Of a stretch of DNA of 64,000 nt, positions 24,097-32,057 are shown one piece after another. The translations under genes and the position numbers were made by a program. Origin of the DNA: Microbacterium oxydans (GTDB taxonomy: Bacteria; Actinomycetota; Actinomycetes; Actinomycetales; Microbacteriaceae); NCBI RefSeq assembly GCF_000956525.1, contig NZ_JYIW01000016.1:56464-120463 (forward strand), given 5' to 3'. A model generated the notes under the pieces. That model made no database searches and was not told the origin of the DNA. It was given only the letters and a program-made list of their open reading frames with translations. Numbering within the stretch: the first letter of the stretch is position 1; each line of letters begins with the position of its first letter.

Positions 24097-25115
24097 CGGA
24101 CCCTTCGACAGGCTCAGGGACCCAGGAGGGGTCGGCGGCAGGGAGCCAGGAGGCGTCGGCAGCAGGGGCCCAGGAGGGGTCGGCGCAGGGGACCGTGTCG
24201 ATCATCGAGGGAGACAACCTCGCCGTCGCGGCGACGCTCCCGTCGGCATCCTTCACGCTCGTGTACCTCGATCCGCCGTTCAACACCGGCCGGACGCAGG
24301 AGCGGCAGGTGGTGACCGCCACGCGGGCGTTCACAATTCAGCAAGAATCCGTCGAGCCGGGGGCTGAAACGGGCGCACACGACGCGCCGCCGGCGGAATT
24401 GCTGAATACTGCACAGCCGTCCGCCGCGACCGAGGTGCGCCACGGCTTCCATGGCCACCAGTACGAGCGGGTGCGGGGGATGCTGCGCGCCTACGACGAC
24501 CGGTTCGACGACTACGGCGCGTTCCTGATGCCGCGGCTCGAGGAGGCGTGGCGTCTGCTTGCCGACGACGGCACCCTGTACCTGCACCTCGACTACCGCG
24601 AGGCGCACTACGCGAAGGTCATGCTCGATGCGGTGTTCGGCCGCGACTCGTTCCTGAACGAGCTCATCTGGGCGTACGACTACGGCGCGAAGTCGCGCAG
24701 CCGGTGGCCGACGAAGCACGACACGATCCTCGTGTACGTGAAGAATCCGCGGGCATACTTCTTCGACTCCGACGAGGTCGACCGCGAGCCCTACATGGCC
24801 CCGGGACTCGTCACCCCCGAGAAGGCGGCGCGAGGCAAGCTGCCGACGGATGTCTGGTGGCACACGATCGTGCCGACGACCGGCCGCGAGAAGACCGGGT
24901 ACCCGACGCAGAAGCCGGAGGGCATCCTGCGTCGGATCGTGCGCGCGTCGAGCCGTCCGGGCGATCGGGTGCTCGACCTGTTCGCCGGCAGTGGCACGAC
25001 CGGTGCGGTGGCCTCGGCGCTCGGCCGCGATGCCGTGCTCGTCGACGACAACCCGGAGGCCATCCGCGTCATGCAGGAGCGGATGTCGCACGCCGAGGTG
25101 ACGCGAGTCGACTGA
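24093..25115 (+). CDS. DNA (N6-adenine or N4-cytosine) methyltransferase, beta class, without a restriction partner
   Basis: 340 residues. The order of motifs is catalytic DPPF (LDPPFNTG, Asp near residue 60), then the target region, then the AdoMet motif LDLFAGSGTTG (near 297). This is the beta-class arrangement. LDYREAHYAKVMLDAVFGRDSFLNE, the WAYDYGAKSRSRWPTKHDTI segment and GYPTQKPEGILRRI are conserved between them. No endonuclease gene is adjacent, so it is an orphan methyltransferase, probably regulatory or house-keeping. Two repeats lie in the N-terminal part: a 24-bp unit gives PSTGSGTQ at residues 3-11, and the 72-bp element gives residues 82-105 between the catalytic motif and GFHGHQYERV. 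The true start may be the GTG at 24195 (SIIEGDNLAV), which avoids the first repeat. Confidence 0.88.
   Translation: MTDPSTGSGTQEGSAAGSQEASAAGAQEGSAQGTVSIIEGDNLAVAATLPSASFTLVYLDPPFNTGRTQERQVVTATRAFTIQQESVEPGAETGAHDAPPAELLNTAQPSAATEVRHGFHGHQYERVRGMLRAYDDRFDDYGAFLMPRLEEAWRLLADDGTLYLHLDYREAHYAKVMLDAVFGRDSFLNELIWAYDYGAKSRSRWPTKHDTILVYVKNPRAYFFDSDEVDREPYMAPGLVTPEKAARGKLPTDVWWHTIVPTTGREKTGYPTQKPEGILRRIVRASSRPGDRVLDLFAGSGTTGAVASALGRDAVLVDDNPEAIRVMQERMSHAEVTRVD
24101..24124 (+). repeat. 24-bp repeat at the methyltransferase start
   Basis: A perfect copy of the CCCTTCGACAGG...GGGACCCA unit, directly after the GTG at 24093. It is followed by GGAGGGGTCGGC and GGAGGCGTCGGC variants that give an EGSAAGS/EASAAGA linker. 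It separates the lplA stop from the conserved methyltransferase region. Confidence 0.9.
24336..24407. repeat. 72-bp ATTCAGCAAG inverted-terminus repeat, copy 2, inside the methyltransferase gene
   Basis: It starts ATTCAGCAAGAAT and ends GAATTGCTGAAT. It is exactly 72 bp, the same as the core of copy 1 (374-445). In reverse orientation its last third (GGCTCGACGG then ATTCTTGCTGAAT) matches that of copy 1 with small changes. 72 bp is 24 codons, and the reading frame stays open through it. Confidence 0.82.
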
Positions 25116-25151
25116 GCCTGGGGCCCGGCGCTGCGGCTGGTGCCGAAGGTG

Positions 25152-25721
25152 TCAGGCCGGGCGCAGCAGCACGAGGAACTGTTTGAGCTCGGCGGCCATG
25201 TCGATCGTCGGGTCGAGCATCCAGGCCGACTGCAGTCCGTCGGCGAGTGCGTGGATGGTCCGGACGATCCAGGCCGGGTCGAGATCGTCGCGCACGAGCC
25301 CTGCCGCCTGGTCGGCGGCCACCTGCGCGCGGGTGAACTCCTCCACGCGGGCGGTGCGTTCGCGGAAGTAGGCGTGCGCCGGATGCTCCGGGTCGCCGGC
25401 CTCTGCGGCGAGCTGCGCGTACAGCTGCACGAGTCCGGGCACGGAGGCGTTGTGGCGCGTGATGGCGAGGAACGCCTGGACGACGTCTTCGCCGGCGTAC
25501 TCCTGCTCGTCTCGGGCGTCGCGGGCGCGGAGGATCGCGACGAACAGCTCCTCCTTGGTGCCGAAGTAATGCAGGAGTCCGGCGGGGCTGAGGCCGGCGG
25601 CATCCGCGATCTCACGCACCGAGGCCTTGCGATAGCCGTGCTCGGCGACGGCGGCGAGGGCCGCCTGGAGGATCTCCTCGCGCTTGACGACACCCTTCGC
25701 GTATGCCCCTCGAGTCGCCAT
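25152..25721 (-). CDS. TetR-family regulator
   Basis: 189 residues from MATRGAYAKGVVKREEILQAAL; an ATG 33 bases further up is less likely. The helix-turn-helix is ASVREIADAAGLSPAGLLHYFGTKEELFVAIL in parts, residues about 30-60. The C-terminal ligand domain ends MAAELKQFLVLLRPA. It resembles BetI-like and other sugar or xenobiotic repressors in having GLSPAGLLHYF. It diverges from the MFS gene over a perfect 23-bp palindrome at 25818-25840, so it very probably represses the MFS-esterase operon and itself. Confidence 0.9.
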   Translation of the reverse strand: MATRGAYAKGVVKREEILQAALAAVAEHGYRKASVREIADAAGLSPAGLLHYFGTKEELFVAILRARDARDEQEYAGEDVVQAFLAITRHNASVPGLVQLYAQLAAEAGDPEHPAHAYFRERTARVEEFTRAQVAADQAAGLVRDDLDPAWIVRTIHALADGLQSAWMLDPTIDMAAELKQFLVLLRPA

Positions 25722-25756
25722 TCCCTCAGCGTATCCGCCCATCTCGGATCCCAAAA

Positions 25757-25840
25757 ACCAAACAATGTTCGCGATTCCCTTGCGTCGGCATCCGGGGATC
25801 TGTCACGATGTGCGATGAATACCAAACGCGGTTTGGTATT
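25757..25840. promoter_or_regulatory. TetR operator: palindrome AATACCAAAC/GTTTGGTATT plus a half-site
   Basis: Perfect 10-bp arms AATACCAAAC (25818-25827) and GTTTGGTATT (25831-25840) are separated by GCG, 29 bp before the MFS start. A lone ACCAAAC half-site lies at 25757-25763, 36 bp upstream of the tetR start. This fits two-point binding by the divergent TetR protein. Confidence 0.78.
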
Positions 25841-25869
25841 GGCCCTGATCCGCTCAACGAGGAGCCGAC

Positions 25870-27177
25870 ATGTCTGTGTCCCCGCTCGACCCGACCACCG
25901 ATCTCGCACCCACCGGCACGATCCGATCCGCGCCACCGGCCGCTGGCGAACCGGCCGCAAGCCCGCCTGCGAACCGCCGACTGCTGCCCAGCCTGCTGAT
26001 CGCCTCGCTCACCCTGTTCGCCACCTACGGGGGACTCATCGCGATCCTGTTGCCGAGCCAGGTGCTGCTGATCGACGAGGCGGACAAAGTGGGCAACCTC
26101 GCCCTCGTCACCACGATCTCGTTCGTGTTCACCCTCTTCGCGCAGCCCATCGTCGGCGCACTGAGCGACCGCACGCGCTCGCGTCTCGGGCGCCGGGTGC
26201 CGTGGATGGTGATCGGCGCGATCGTCGGCGGCATCTTCCTGTTCGGCCTCGGGTCACTGAGTGACATCCTCTGGATCACGGTGTTCTGGGTCATCATCCA
26301 GGTCGCGCTGAACTTCTTCCAAGCGCCGCTCACCGCGATCACCGCCGACCGCTTCCCGCGGGCGAAGCGCGGTGGCGCGAGCGCGATGATCGGACTCGGC
26401 ACGCAGCTCGGCATGACGGTCGGCATCATGCTCGCCGGGGCCTTCGCGGCTGAGATCGGCATCGGCTACGCCGTGTTCGGTGGGGCCGTGATCGTCGCGG
26501 CGGTGCTGTTCGCACTCGTGAATCGGGACTGGTCATCGAAGGATGCCGCGGTCGACGCGTTCCGCTGGGGTGCCTTCTTCGCGGGCTTCTGGATCGCCCC
26601 TCGCCGTCATCCCGACTTCGCATGGGCGTTCGCTGCCCGATTCCTGCTGATCCTCGGCTACTTCGTCGTCACGTCGTACCAGCTGTACATGCTCACCGAC
26701 TACATCGGACTCTCACTCGCCGACGCGCAGGGTGCCGTCGTCACCCTCACGCTCGTGGCCTTCATCCCCACGCTGATCGCGATCGCGCTCTCCGGGTGGT
26801 GGAGCGACAGGGTCGGCCGTCGCAAGGTGTTCATCTACGCGGCATCCGTCGTCATGGTGGTGGGGCTGGCGATGCCGCTGCTGCAGCCGAACATGACCGG
26901 GATGATCCTGATGAGCATCATCAACGGCATCGGCTTCGGCCTGTACATGTCGGTGGATGCTGCGCTGATGACCGAGGTGCTGCCGAACGAGGGCGTCTCG
27001 GCGGGCAAGGACCTCGGCATCCTCAACGTCGCGACGAACGTGCCCCAGGCGCTGAGCCCCGCGATCGGTGGTGTCATCATCACGAGCCTCGGCGGCTACG
27101 CGACGCTCTTCGTCTTCGCGATCGTGTTCGTGATCCTCGCCGCCGTGGCGACCGCGCCGATCAAGGGAGTGCGCTGA
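25870..27177 (+). CDS. MFS transporter
   Basis: 435 residues and about twelve transmembrane helices after a 35-residue polar start. The MFS motif A is present twice: GALSDRTRSRLGRRVPWM after the second helix and SGWWSDRVGRRKVFIY in the second half. Other clear segments are RFPRAKRGGASAMIGLGTQLGMTVGIML, FLLILGYFVVTSYQLYMLTDYIG, and GIGFGLYMSVDAALMTEVLPNEGVSAGKDLGILNVA in parts. The substrate is not recognisable. It overlaps a carboxylesterase gene by 1-4 bp and is controlled by the divergent TetR, so uptake of an ester followed by hydrolysis is plausible. Confidence 0.86.
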   Translation: MSVSPLDPTTDLAPTGTIRSAPPAAGEPAASPPANRRLLPSLLIASLTLFATYGGLIAILLPSQVLLIDEADKVGNLALVTTISFVFTLFAQPIVGALSDRTRSRLGRRVPWMVIGAIVGGIFLFGLGSLSDILWITVFWVIIQVALNFFQAPLTAITADRFPRAKRGGASAMIGLGTQLGMTVGIMLAGAFAAEIGIGYAVFGGAVIVAAVLFALVNRDWSSKDAAVDAFRWGAFFAGFWIAPRRHPDFAWAFAARFLLILGYFVVTSYQLYMLTDYIGLSLADAQGAVVTLTLVAFIPTLIAIALSGWWSDRVGRRKVFIYAASVVMVVGLAMPLLQPNMTGMILMSIINGIGFGLYMSVDAALMTEVLPNEGVSAGKDLGILNVATNVPQALSPAIGGVIITSLGGYATLFVFAIVFVILAAVATAPIKGVR

Positions 27178-28739
27178 TGCGCAGGAATCACCGGGAGAAT
27201 GTTGTGATGACCGATACCGACACCGATCTCGTCGAGGTGGACACCGCTGCAGGGCGAGTCAGGGGACGCTGGCGTCCGACCGCTGGGGGCCGAGGGAATC
27301 CGCGCTCCGCCGCGTTCCTCGGCATCCCGTTCGCCGAGGCGCCGATCGGGCCGCTGCGGTTCCAGGCGCCGGTGCCCAAGCGGCCGTGGGACGGCGTGCT
27401 CGACGCGCTCGAGTTCGCCGCCACCGCGCAGCGGGGCGACCCTGGCGTGACGCTGATCCCGGAGCCGAGCGTCGAGGGCGAGTCGACGCTGAACGTGAAC
27501 GTGTTCACGCCTGCCCTTCGACAGGCTCAGGGACCCAGCGGTGCGGCTCAGGGACCCAGGGGTGCGGAGGGCGCCGGCCTGCCGGTGCTCGTCTGGATCC
27601 ACGGCGGCGGATACTTCGCCGGCTCGCCGGCCAGCCCCTGGTATGACGGCCGCAACTTCAACCGCGACGGCGTCGTGACCGTGTCGATCTCGTACCGGCT
27701 CGGCTTCGACGGCTTCGGTTGGATCGAGGATGCCCCGTCGAACCGCGGCGTTCGCGATTGGCTGCTCGCGCTCGAATGGGTGCAGCAGAACATCGCGGCG
27801 TTCGGCGGCGACCCCGCTCGCGTGACGATCGCCGGGCAGTCCGCCGGCGGCGGTGCGGTGCTGACGCTGCTCGGGATGGAGCAGGCGCAGCACCTGTTCC
27901 ACAACGTCTACGCGATCTCGGGTGCGCTCGCCGATGTCACTCCGGCGCGGGCTGAGGCGTTCGGGCGGGGGCTGGCTGCGACGGCCGGTGTCGAGCCGAC
28001 CGTCGCCGGCTTCTCCTCGGTCGGCGAGGAACGGCTGCTCGAGCTGCAGAAGCAGGCGACGAAGCTCGGGCCGGCATCCATCGGCAGTGTCGTCGCCGAG
28101 GGGCTGCCGCTCGGACCCACGATCGACGATGATCTGCTGCTCCGGTCGACGCGGGCGTCGCTCGCGGCCGGCGTCGGGGCCGACAAGCCGCTCGTCCTCG
28201 GTGCCACCGACGACGAGTTCACGATGGCGTTCTCCGGCGCGGAGAAGTCGCTGCGCTGGGTGCCGAGGGGGCCGCTGCTGAAGAAGCTCGGGCTGCCGAA
28301 GAGCGCCAGGCGGGAGTATCTCGCGGCCAACGCCGATATCGCCGCGCTGAGCACCGCCCGCATCGCCGGCCGGCTGCTGACCGACCTGATGTTCCGCTCC
28401 GCGATGCTGCGCGTCGTCGCAGACCGCGGCGATGCGCCGACCTGGGTGTACCGATTCTCGTGGCCCTCCGGGCGCTTCGGGTTCGCGGAGCACTGCCTCG
28501 ACGTGCCGTTCTTCTTCGACTGCCTCGACGGTCCGGCGATGGAACCGCTCGCCGGACCGAACCCGCCGCAGGAGCTGGCGGACGAGGTGCACGGCGCGGC
28601 CGTCGCCTTCATCAGCACGGGCGACCCCGGCTGGCCGCGGCATCACGGCGATGCCGGGATCGTGCGGGTCTACGACACTCCGACGCGGGACGTCGCCGAC
28701 GCGTACGCATCCGTTCGTCCCTTGTTGGTCTCGCAGTAG
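27177..28739 (+). CDS. Type-B carboxylesterase
   Basis: 520 residues. The start at 27177 overlaps the MFS stop (ATGA) with AAGGGAG upstream; an ATG at 27207 with GGGAGA is an alternative. Type-B signatures are FLGIPFAEAPIGPLRF, NVNVFTP, the oxyanion HGGGYFAGS, SNRGVRDWLLALEWVQQNIAAFGGDP in parts, and the nucleophile elbow VTIAGQSAGGGA (G-Q-S-A-G). The acid lies in the DDEFTMAF region and the His in FGFAEHCLDVPF. It hydrolyses carboxyl esters. A 24-bp repeat and a half repeat insert ALRQAQGPSGAAQGPRGAEG between NVFTP and LPVLVWIHGGG, next to the active-site entrance. Confidence 0.9.
   Translation: MRRNHRENVVMTDTDTDLVEVDTAAGRVRGRWRPTAGGRGNPRSAAFLGIPFAEAPIGPLRFQAPVPKRPWDGVLDALEFAATAQRGDPGVTLIPEPSVEGESTLNVNVFTPALRQAQGPSGAAQGPRGAEGAGLPVLVWIHGGGYFAGSPASPWYDGRNFNRDGVVTVSISYRLGFDGFGWIEDAPSNRGVRDWLLALEWVQQNIAAFGGDPARVTIAGQSAGGGAVLTLLGMEQAQHLFHNVYAISGALADVTPARAEAFGRGLAATAGVEPTVAGFSSVGEERLLELQKQATKLGPASIGSVVAEGLPLGPTIDDDLLLRSTRASLAAGVGADKPLVLGATDDEFTMAFSGAEKSLRWVPRGPLLKKLGLPKSARREYLAANADIAALSTARIAGRLLTDLMFRSAMLRVVADRGDAPTWVYRFSWPSGRFGFAEHCLDVPFFFDCLDGPAMEPLAGPNPPQELADEVHGAAVAFISTGDPGWPRHHGDAGIVRVYDTPTRDVADAYASVRPLLVSQ
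27524..27560 (+). repeat. 24-bp repeat plus half repeat inside the carboxylesterase gene
   Basis: A full CCCTTCGACAGG...GGGACCCA copy (27524-27547) is followed by a GCTCAGGGACCCAGG remnant. It is read in the ALRQAQGP frame, unlike the PSTGSGTQ frame used in putA and the cytochrome gene. The second unit gives AAQGPRGA. Confidence 0.85.
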
Positions 28740-28764
28740 CCCCTGCGGCCTGGGGGTGCGTCGA

Positions 28765-28815
28765 GTTGGCACCTGAGGTCGGAATCGAAGCCTGATTCCG
28801 ACCTCAGGTGCCAAC
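28765..28815. repeat. GGCACC-type inverted repeat, perfect 22-bp stem
   Basis: GTTGGCACCTGAGGTCGGAA at the left continues to 28786 and is repeated in exact complement to 28815, around the 7-base loop GAAGCCT. It lies 26 bp after the carboxylesterase stop and is a good terminator-type hairpin. It belongs to a family of five similar elements in the window. Confidence 0.85.
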
Positions 28816-28950
28816 ACGACACCGACAGGCGTCCCGGACGCGGCATCTGCGTCTGTGCTCGTTCTCCACGATGCATTGGCAGCGGCGAGTTCTGCACGGA
28901 TGCCGGTGCACGGGCCGCGCCCGCCGGTTCCCGCCTTGCACACTCGAACC

Positions 28951-29940
28951 ATGTCGCGACATCCCCGCCGTCTCCCCGCCGATCTCGGCGCCGTGTTCAC
29001 TCCGGAGCAGGCGCGTGCGGCAGGGCTGACGGCGAGGCGGCTGCGTGCCAAAGACCTGGAGCGTCCGTACCGCGGCGTGCTCGTCGTGACCCCGAATGAG
29101 CATCAGCTCGACGATCGGCGCGGCGACCGCGAGCCGTTGGCGAGAGACCGGGCACAGCGCCAGGACGTGTGTCGGCGGGTGCGCCTGTATCGACCGTTGA
29201 TGGTCGATCACGCCTTCTTCGCTGGCCGGACTGCCGCTGGCATCTGGGGCCTGCCCGTCGATTGTTCGGGCGATCTGGAGGTGGGCGTGCCGGCACCGCA
29301 CCGGGCTCCACGACGGCAGGGGATCGTCGGGCGGCAGATGTCGCCGGGCCTCGTCACCGTGAGGGAAGTCGAAGGTCTTCCCGTCTCGAGCCCGGCCTCG
29401 ACCTGGGCGATGATGGCAGCGACGCTCTCTGTGCGAGAACTGGTCATCCTCGGCGATGCAGTTGTGCGGGTGCCTCGAGACAACCAGGCGCGACGGCGCC
29501 CCGAACGCGCGCTCGCGACGGTGGGACAGCTGCTGGCTGCGACCGCTGCAGGACCCCGTCGCTGCGTGGGGCGGCTGCGTGACGCTGTGGGACGGATCCG
29601 CACTGAGAGTGCGTCGCCGCTGGAGACCGAGTACCGGCTGGATGCCGAGGACGCTGGAGTTCCCGACGCGGAACTCGACGTGGAGATCCGCGATGCCCGG
29701 GGCCGTCTGCTCGGCGTCACGGAGTTCGAGTACCCCGAGTACGGCGTGCTCGTCGAGATCGAGGGCGACCACCATCGCACGTCGCGTCAGCAATGGCACC
29801 GCGATATCGAGAAGTATGCGGCCTACGTCGCGCTGGGCTTCGAGGTCGTTCGGCTCACGTCGGCGCACATCCGAGGTGAACGCCCGACGGCGACGGCGAT
29901 CGTCCGCGATGCGCTCATCCGGCGCGGCTGGCGCCCATGA
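28951..29940 (+). CDS. AbiEi-antitoxin-like / DUF559-type protein
   Basis: 329 residues from MSRHPRRLPADLGAVFTPEQ. The N-terminal part (PEQARAAGLTARRLRAKDLERPYRGVLV) is the winged-helix start of AbiEi-like proteins common in actinobacteria. The C-terminal part (LETEYRLDAEDAGVPDAELDVEIRD, then GVTEFEYPEYGVLVEIEGDHHRTSRQQWHRDIEKY in parts, GFEVVRLTSAHIRG) is a DUF559/Vsr-like nuclease fold with the E-x-D/E-G-D-x-H-R cluster. No toxin gene is adjacent, so it is not a complete AbiE system. Such proteins occur in several copies per actinobacterial genome, and their role is unknown. Confidence 0.78.
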   Translation: MSRHPRRLPADLGAVFTPEQARAAGLTARRLRAKDLERPYRGVLVVTPNEHQLDDRRGDREPLARDRAQRQDVCRRVRLYRPLMVDHAFFAGRTAAGIWGLPVDCSGDLEVGVPAPHRAPRRQGIVGRQMSPGLVTVREVEGLPVSSPASTWAMMAATLSVRELVILGDAVVRVPRDNQARRRPERALATVGQLLAATAAGPRRCVGRLRDAVGRIRTESASPLETEYRLDAEDAGVPDAELDVEIRDARGRLLGVTEFEYPEYGVLVEIEGDHHRTSRQQWHRDIEKYAAYVALGFEVVRLTSAHIRGERPTATAIVRDALIRRGWRP

Positions 29941-29970
29941 CAGCTGGCTGGAGGTGGCTGATACCCGCTG

Positions 29971-30021
29971 GAGGTGGCACTCGGCGCCGGAATTCGGGCG
30001 GCCATGCGGCAAGAGGTGTCA
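29971..30021 (+). repeat. 51-bp GGTGGCAC element, copy A
   Basis: The element starts GAGGTGGCACTCGGCGCCGG and ends GGCAAGAGGTGTCA. It matches copy B at 31006-31056 at 49 of 51 bases in the same orientation. The two copies flank the gene at 30091-30957 as direct repeats 1035 bp apart. It also has weak dyad symmetry (GTGGCAC...GTGTCA). Confidence 0.88.
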
Positions 30022-30090
30022 GATCGGCCGGGCAGCGGCGGCGGGGCGGGAGGACTCCGAAGCCGCGCAGCGGTGCGCGAGAATGGCGAG

Positions 30091-30957
30091 ATGGCACCTG
30101 ACTCGCACTGGCCCGGCGACGGCGACACCGTGATCCGGTGGATCCGCGCCGGACTGCAGCCCACCGATGCCGAGCTGGTCCGCGGCCTGGACGCCGTGCG
30201 GATCTCCGCTGAGGCATCGGGGACGACCCTCGAACTGCTCTCGATCGATGCGAGCGGTGTCGAGCTGGGCCTCCTCCCGGTGAACGACGCTGCGAGCGAA
30301 AGTTCCCCCGCCCCCGGTGTGCCCGAGATCGTGCACCGGCGTCCTGGCGTGATTCGGACAGTGCGCCTGATCGCCGACCCCGTCCGAATCGAGGGCATCG
30401 CGGTCTCGATCGACGCTCAGCTCCGTGACATTCCCGTGGAGTGGCTCGTCTATGCGGAGCCCAGCATCATCGATCAGCCGGAGACGATCCACGGCATCGA
30501 CCTCGCAGATGACGGTGCCGGCATGCGCGGAGCGTTCACAGTTTCAGTTCGTTCCGAGGATCTCTCTCCGCTGATCGAGTCGCTGGTTCGTCCGCTGCTC
30601 ACCGGCAGCGGCATCCATCTGAGCCGGCTGAAGACGAAGGTCACGCAGGACGGCGCAGACGGTATCCGCCTCGACGCCGGGGCAGGGATCCGCTGGCGGC
30701 TGCTGGGCGCATCGGCCAAGGGAACCGCGCACGTCCAGGTCTCGCCCGATGGGATCGTCACTCTGCGTGACCTGAAGGTCGGGAGCCGGAACCCCCTCGT
30801 GATGCTCGCGCTCCGAGCGGTCCGCCAGTCGGTGCAGGAGCAGATCGGCAAGAGCTTCGACCTGAACGAGGACCTCACGTCGGCCGGCGGGCCCCGTCTC
30901 ACCGACCTGCGCGTCACGGCGGGAGACGACCTCACCGTCTCGGCACGACTCTCCTGA
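30091..30957 (+). CDS. DUF2993-like protein of unknown function
   Basis: 288 residues from MAPDSHWPGDGDTVIRW. The sequence is beta-rich without a signal peptide or membrane segment. The C-terminal third (GIVTLRDLKVGSRNPLVMLA, LRAVRQSVQEQIGKSFDLNEDL, RLTDLRVTAGDDLTVSARLS) resembles the end of DUF2993/LmeA-type lipid-binding proteins, in which a duplicated long-barrel fold ends with exactly such strands. LmeA relatives act in mannolipid assembly, but those are secreted and this one is not evidently so. The gene is flanked by near-identical 51-bp direct repeats. The longer frame from 29974 is rejected. Confidence 0.65.
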   Translation: MAPDSHWPGDGDTVIRWIRAGLQPTDAELVRGLDAVRISAEASGTTLELLSIDASGVELGLLPVNDAASESSPAPGVPEIVHRRPGVIRTVRLIADPVRIEGIAVSIDAQLRDIPVEWLVYAEPSIIDQPETIHGIDLADDGAGMRGAFTVSVRSEDLSPLIESLVRPLLTGSGIHLSRLKTKVTQDGADGIRLDAGAGIRWRLLGASAKGTAHVQVSPDGIVTLRDLKVGSRNPLVMLALRAVRQSVQEQIGKSFDLNEDLTSAGGPRLTDLRVTAGDDLTVSARLS

Positions 30958-31005
30958 GGCAACCGACCACCACCAGGTGTCGAGTCGATCAGGCGGCGCC
31001 GTGCG

Positions 31006-31056
31006 GAGGTGGCACCCGGCGCCGGAATTCGGGCGGCGATGCGGCAAGAGGTGTCA
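31006..31056 (+). repeat. 51-bp GGTGGCAC element, copy B
   Basis: It differs from copy A (29971-30021) at two positions: T to C in GGCAC(T/C)CGG and C to G in GGC(C/G)ATGCGG. It lies 48 bp after the stop of the DUF2993-like gene. It is followed by a short stretch of near-tandem GGATGCGGATGCAGGGACGGATGC. Confidence 0.88.
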
Positions 31057-31107
31057 ACACGGCGGGTCGGCGGATGCGGATGCGGATGCAGGGACGGATG
31101 CGGCGGG

Positions 31108-31584
31108 TCAGCCGACCCGGTAGGCGCGGTAGTGCACGGTGCTCGCCTGTCGCTGGGCCACGGCCAGGAACAGGCTCCGCTGCAGGGGAGCCAGCGGCGC
31201 TGCGGCGGTCTCGATCGAGACGGTGGTGCGGAAATAGTACGAGCTCGGATCGACGTCGATCCCGCGGCCCAGTTGCTCCAACACCTCGGGAGAGCCGGTG
31301 CGCAGCCCCCGAGCGTGCAGGAGCAGATGCTCACCGGATGCCGTCCGGGCCGAGTAGCGGCTGTCGATCTCGATCGTGCCGTCGGGACGGACGATCTGCC
31401 AGTCCGCGCCGCCGGGAAGGATCTCGGCGTCGATCGAGCCGGTGATCGTTCCGCCGAGGATCGGTACGACGCGGCGCGAGCCGGCGCTTGTGGCCAGATG
31501 GTCCTCCAGCTGGCCGAGGTCGACGGAGACGTCGAAGGCGGCCTCGAGCGTCGGCAGGGGCAGGAGGTCGTGGACGTGGCTCAT
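31108..31584 (-). CDS. DUF3237 family protein
   Basis: 158 residues matching DUF3237: LPTLEAAFDVSVDLG, VVPILGGTITGSIDAEILPGGADWQ, RYSARTASGEHLLLHARGL, the DPSSYYFRTTVSIET segment, and the end LQRSLFLAVAQRQASTVHYRAYRV. The family forms a beta-barrel related to polyketide-cyclase or allene-oxide-cyclase-like folds, and its reaction is unknown. It overlaps marR by 4 bp and is third in the operon with a flavin monooxygenase. Joint action on an aromatic compound is likely. Confidence 0.88.
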   Translation of the reverse strand: MSHVHDLLPLPTLEAAFDVSVDLGQLEDHLATSAGSRRVVPILGGTITGSIDAEILPGGADWQIVRPDGTIEIDSRYSARTASGEHLLLHARGLRTGSPEVLEQLGRGIDVDPSSYYFRTTVSIETAAAPLAPLQRSLFLAVAQRQASTVHYRAYRVG

Positions 31585-32057
31585 GCGATGGTCTCCTCGG
31601 GTGCGATGGCGGTGGGATCAGGGGTGGTGAGCGCGGCGCACAGCCGTTCCAGCACCGGCAGTGCGGCGGCGAGTGCTGCGCGGTCGTCGTCGTCGAGGTC
31701 GGCGCTCGCCGTCGCGACCAGGGCGGAGTTCGCCGCATCGAAGCGGTCGAACAGATCGAGCGCACGGGCCGAGGCGCGCACGACGACACGGCGGCCGTCA
31801 GTCGGGTCCGGCGTGCGTTCGACCAGCGCGTCGGCCTCCATGGAACTCAGCAGGTTGCTCACGGTCGGTCGGCTCAGACGAAGCTGCGCCGCGATCTGGG
31901 CCGGGCCGCGAGCGGTGCCGCGGGGGAGCGTCCGCAGCACGTCGATCTGTGCTTCTGAGAGCTCGGGGAGTCTGGCGTCGGCTCGCGCCGCGGCGAGCAG
32001 CGCGCGGCGCAGCGGCGAGATGACGGCGGCGAGCCGAGCCGCGTCGAACCCGCTCAT
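31581..32057 (-). CDS. MarR-family regulator in the monooxygenase operon
   Basis: 158 residues. LSEAQIDVLRTLPRGTARGPAQIAAQ leads to the helix-turn-helix QIAAQLRLSRPTVSNLLSSMEADALV, and the wing is ERTPDPTDGRRVVVRASARA. The C-terminal helices complete the dimer. It overlaps the neighbours on both sides (ATGA). An AT-rich perfect palindrome before the operon (33374-33394) is its probable operator, so it would autoregulate from inside the operon. The ligand may be the aromatic substrate of the monooxygenase. Confidence 0.88.
   Translation of the reverse strand: MSGFDAARLAAVISPLRRALLAAARADARLPELSEAQIDVLRTLPRGTARGPAQIAAQLRLSRPTVSNLLSSMEADALVERTPDPTDGRRVVVRASARALDLFDRFDAANSALVATASADLDDDDRAALAAALPVLERLCAALTTPDPTAIAPEETIA

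Noticed and set aside
27096..29051. A 651-codon open frame on the minus strand
   Set aside because: It is antisense to the carboxylesterase with its intact active-site motifs. It has Arg/Gly-rich composition and no recognisable domain.
28951..29940. A complete AbiE toxin-antitoxin system
   Set aside because: Only the AbiEi-like protein is present. The next gene is a DUF2993-like protein, not an AbiEii nucleotidyltransferase.
29971..31056. Composite transposon or attachment-site pair around the DUF2993-like gene
   Set aside because: There is no transposase or integrase between or near, and three further copies of the element exist. Independent repeat copies explain it as well, so only the deletion hypothesis is kept.
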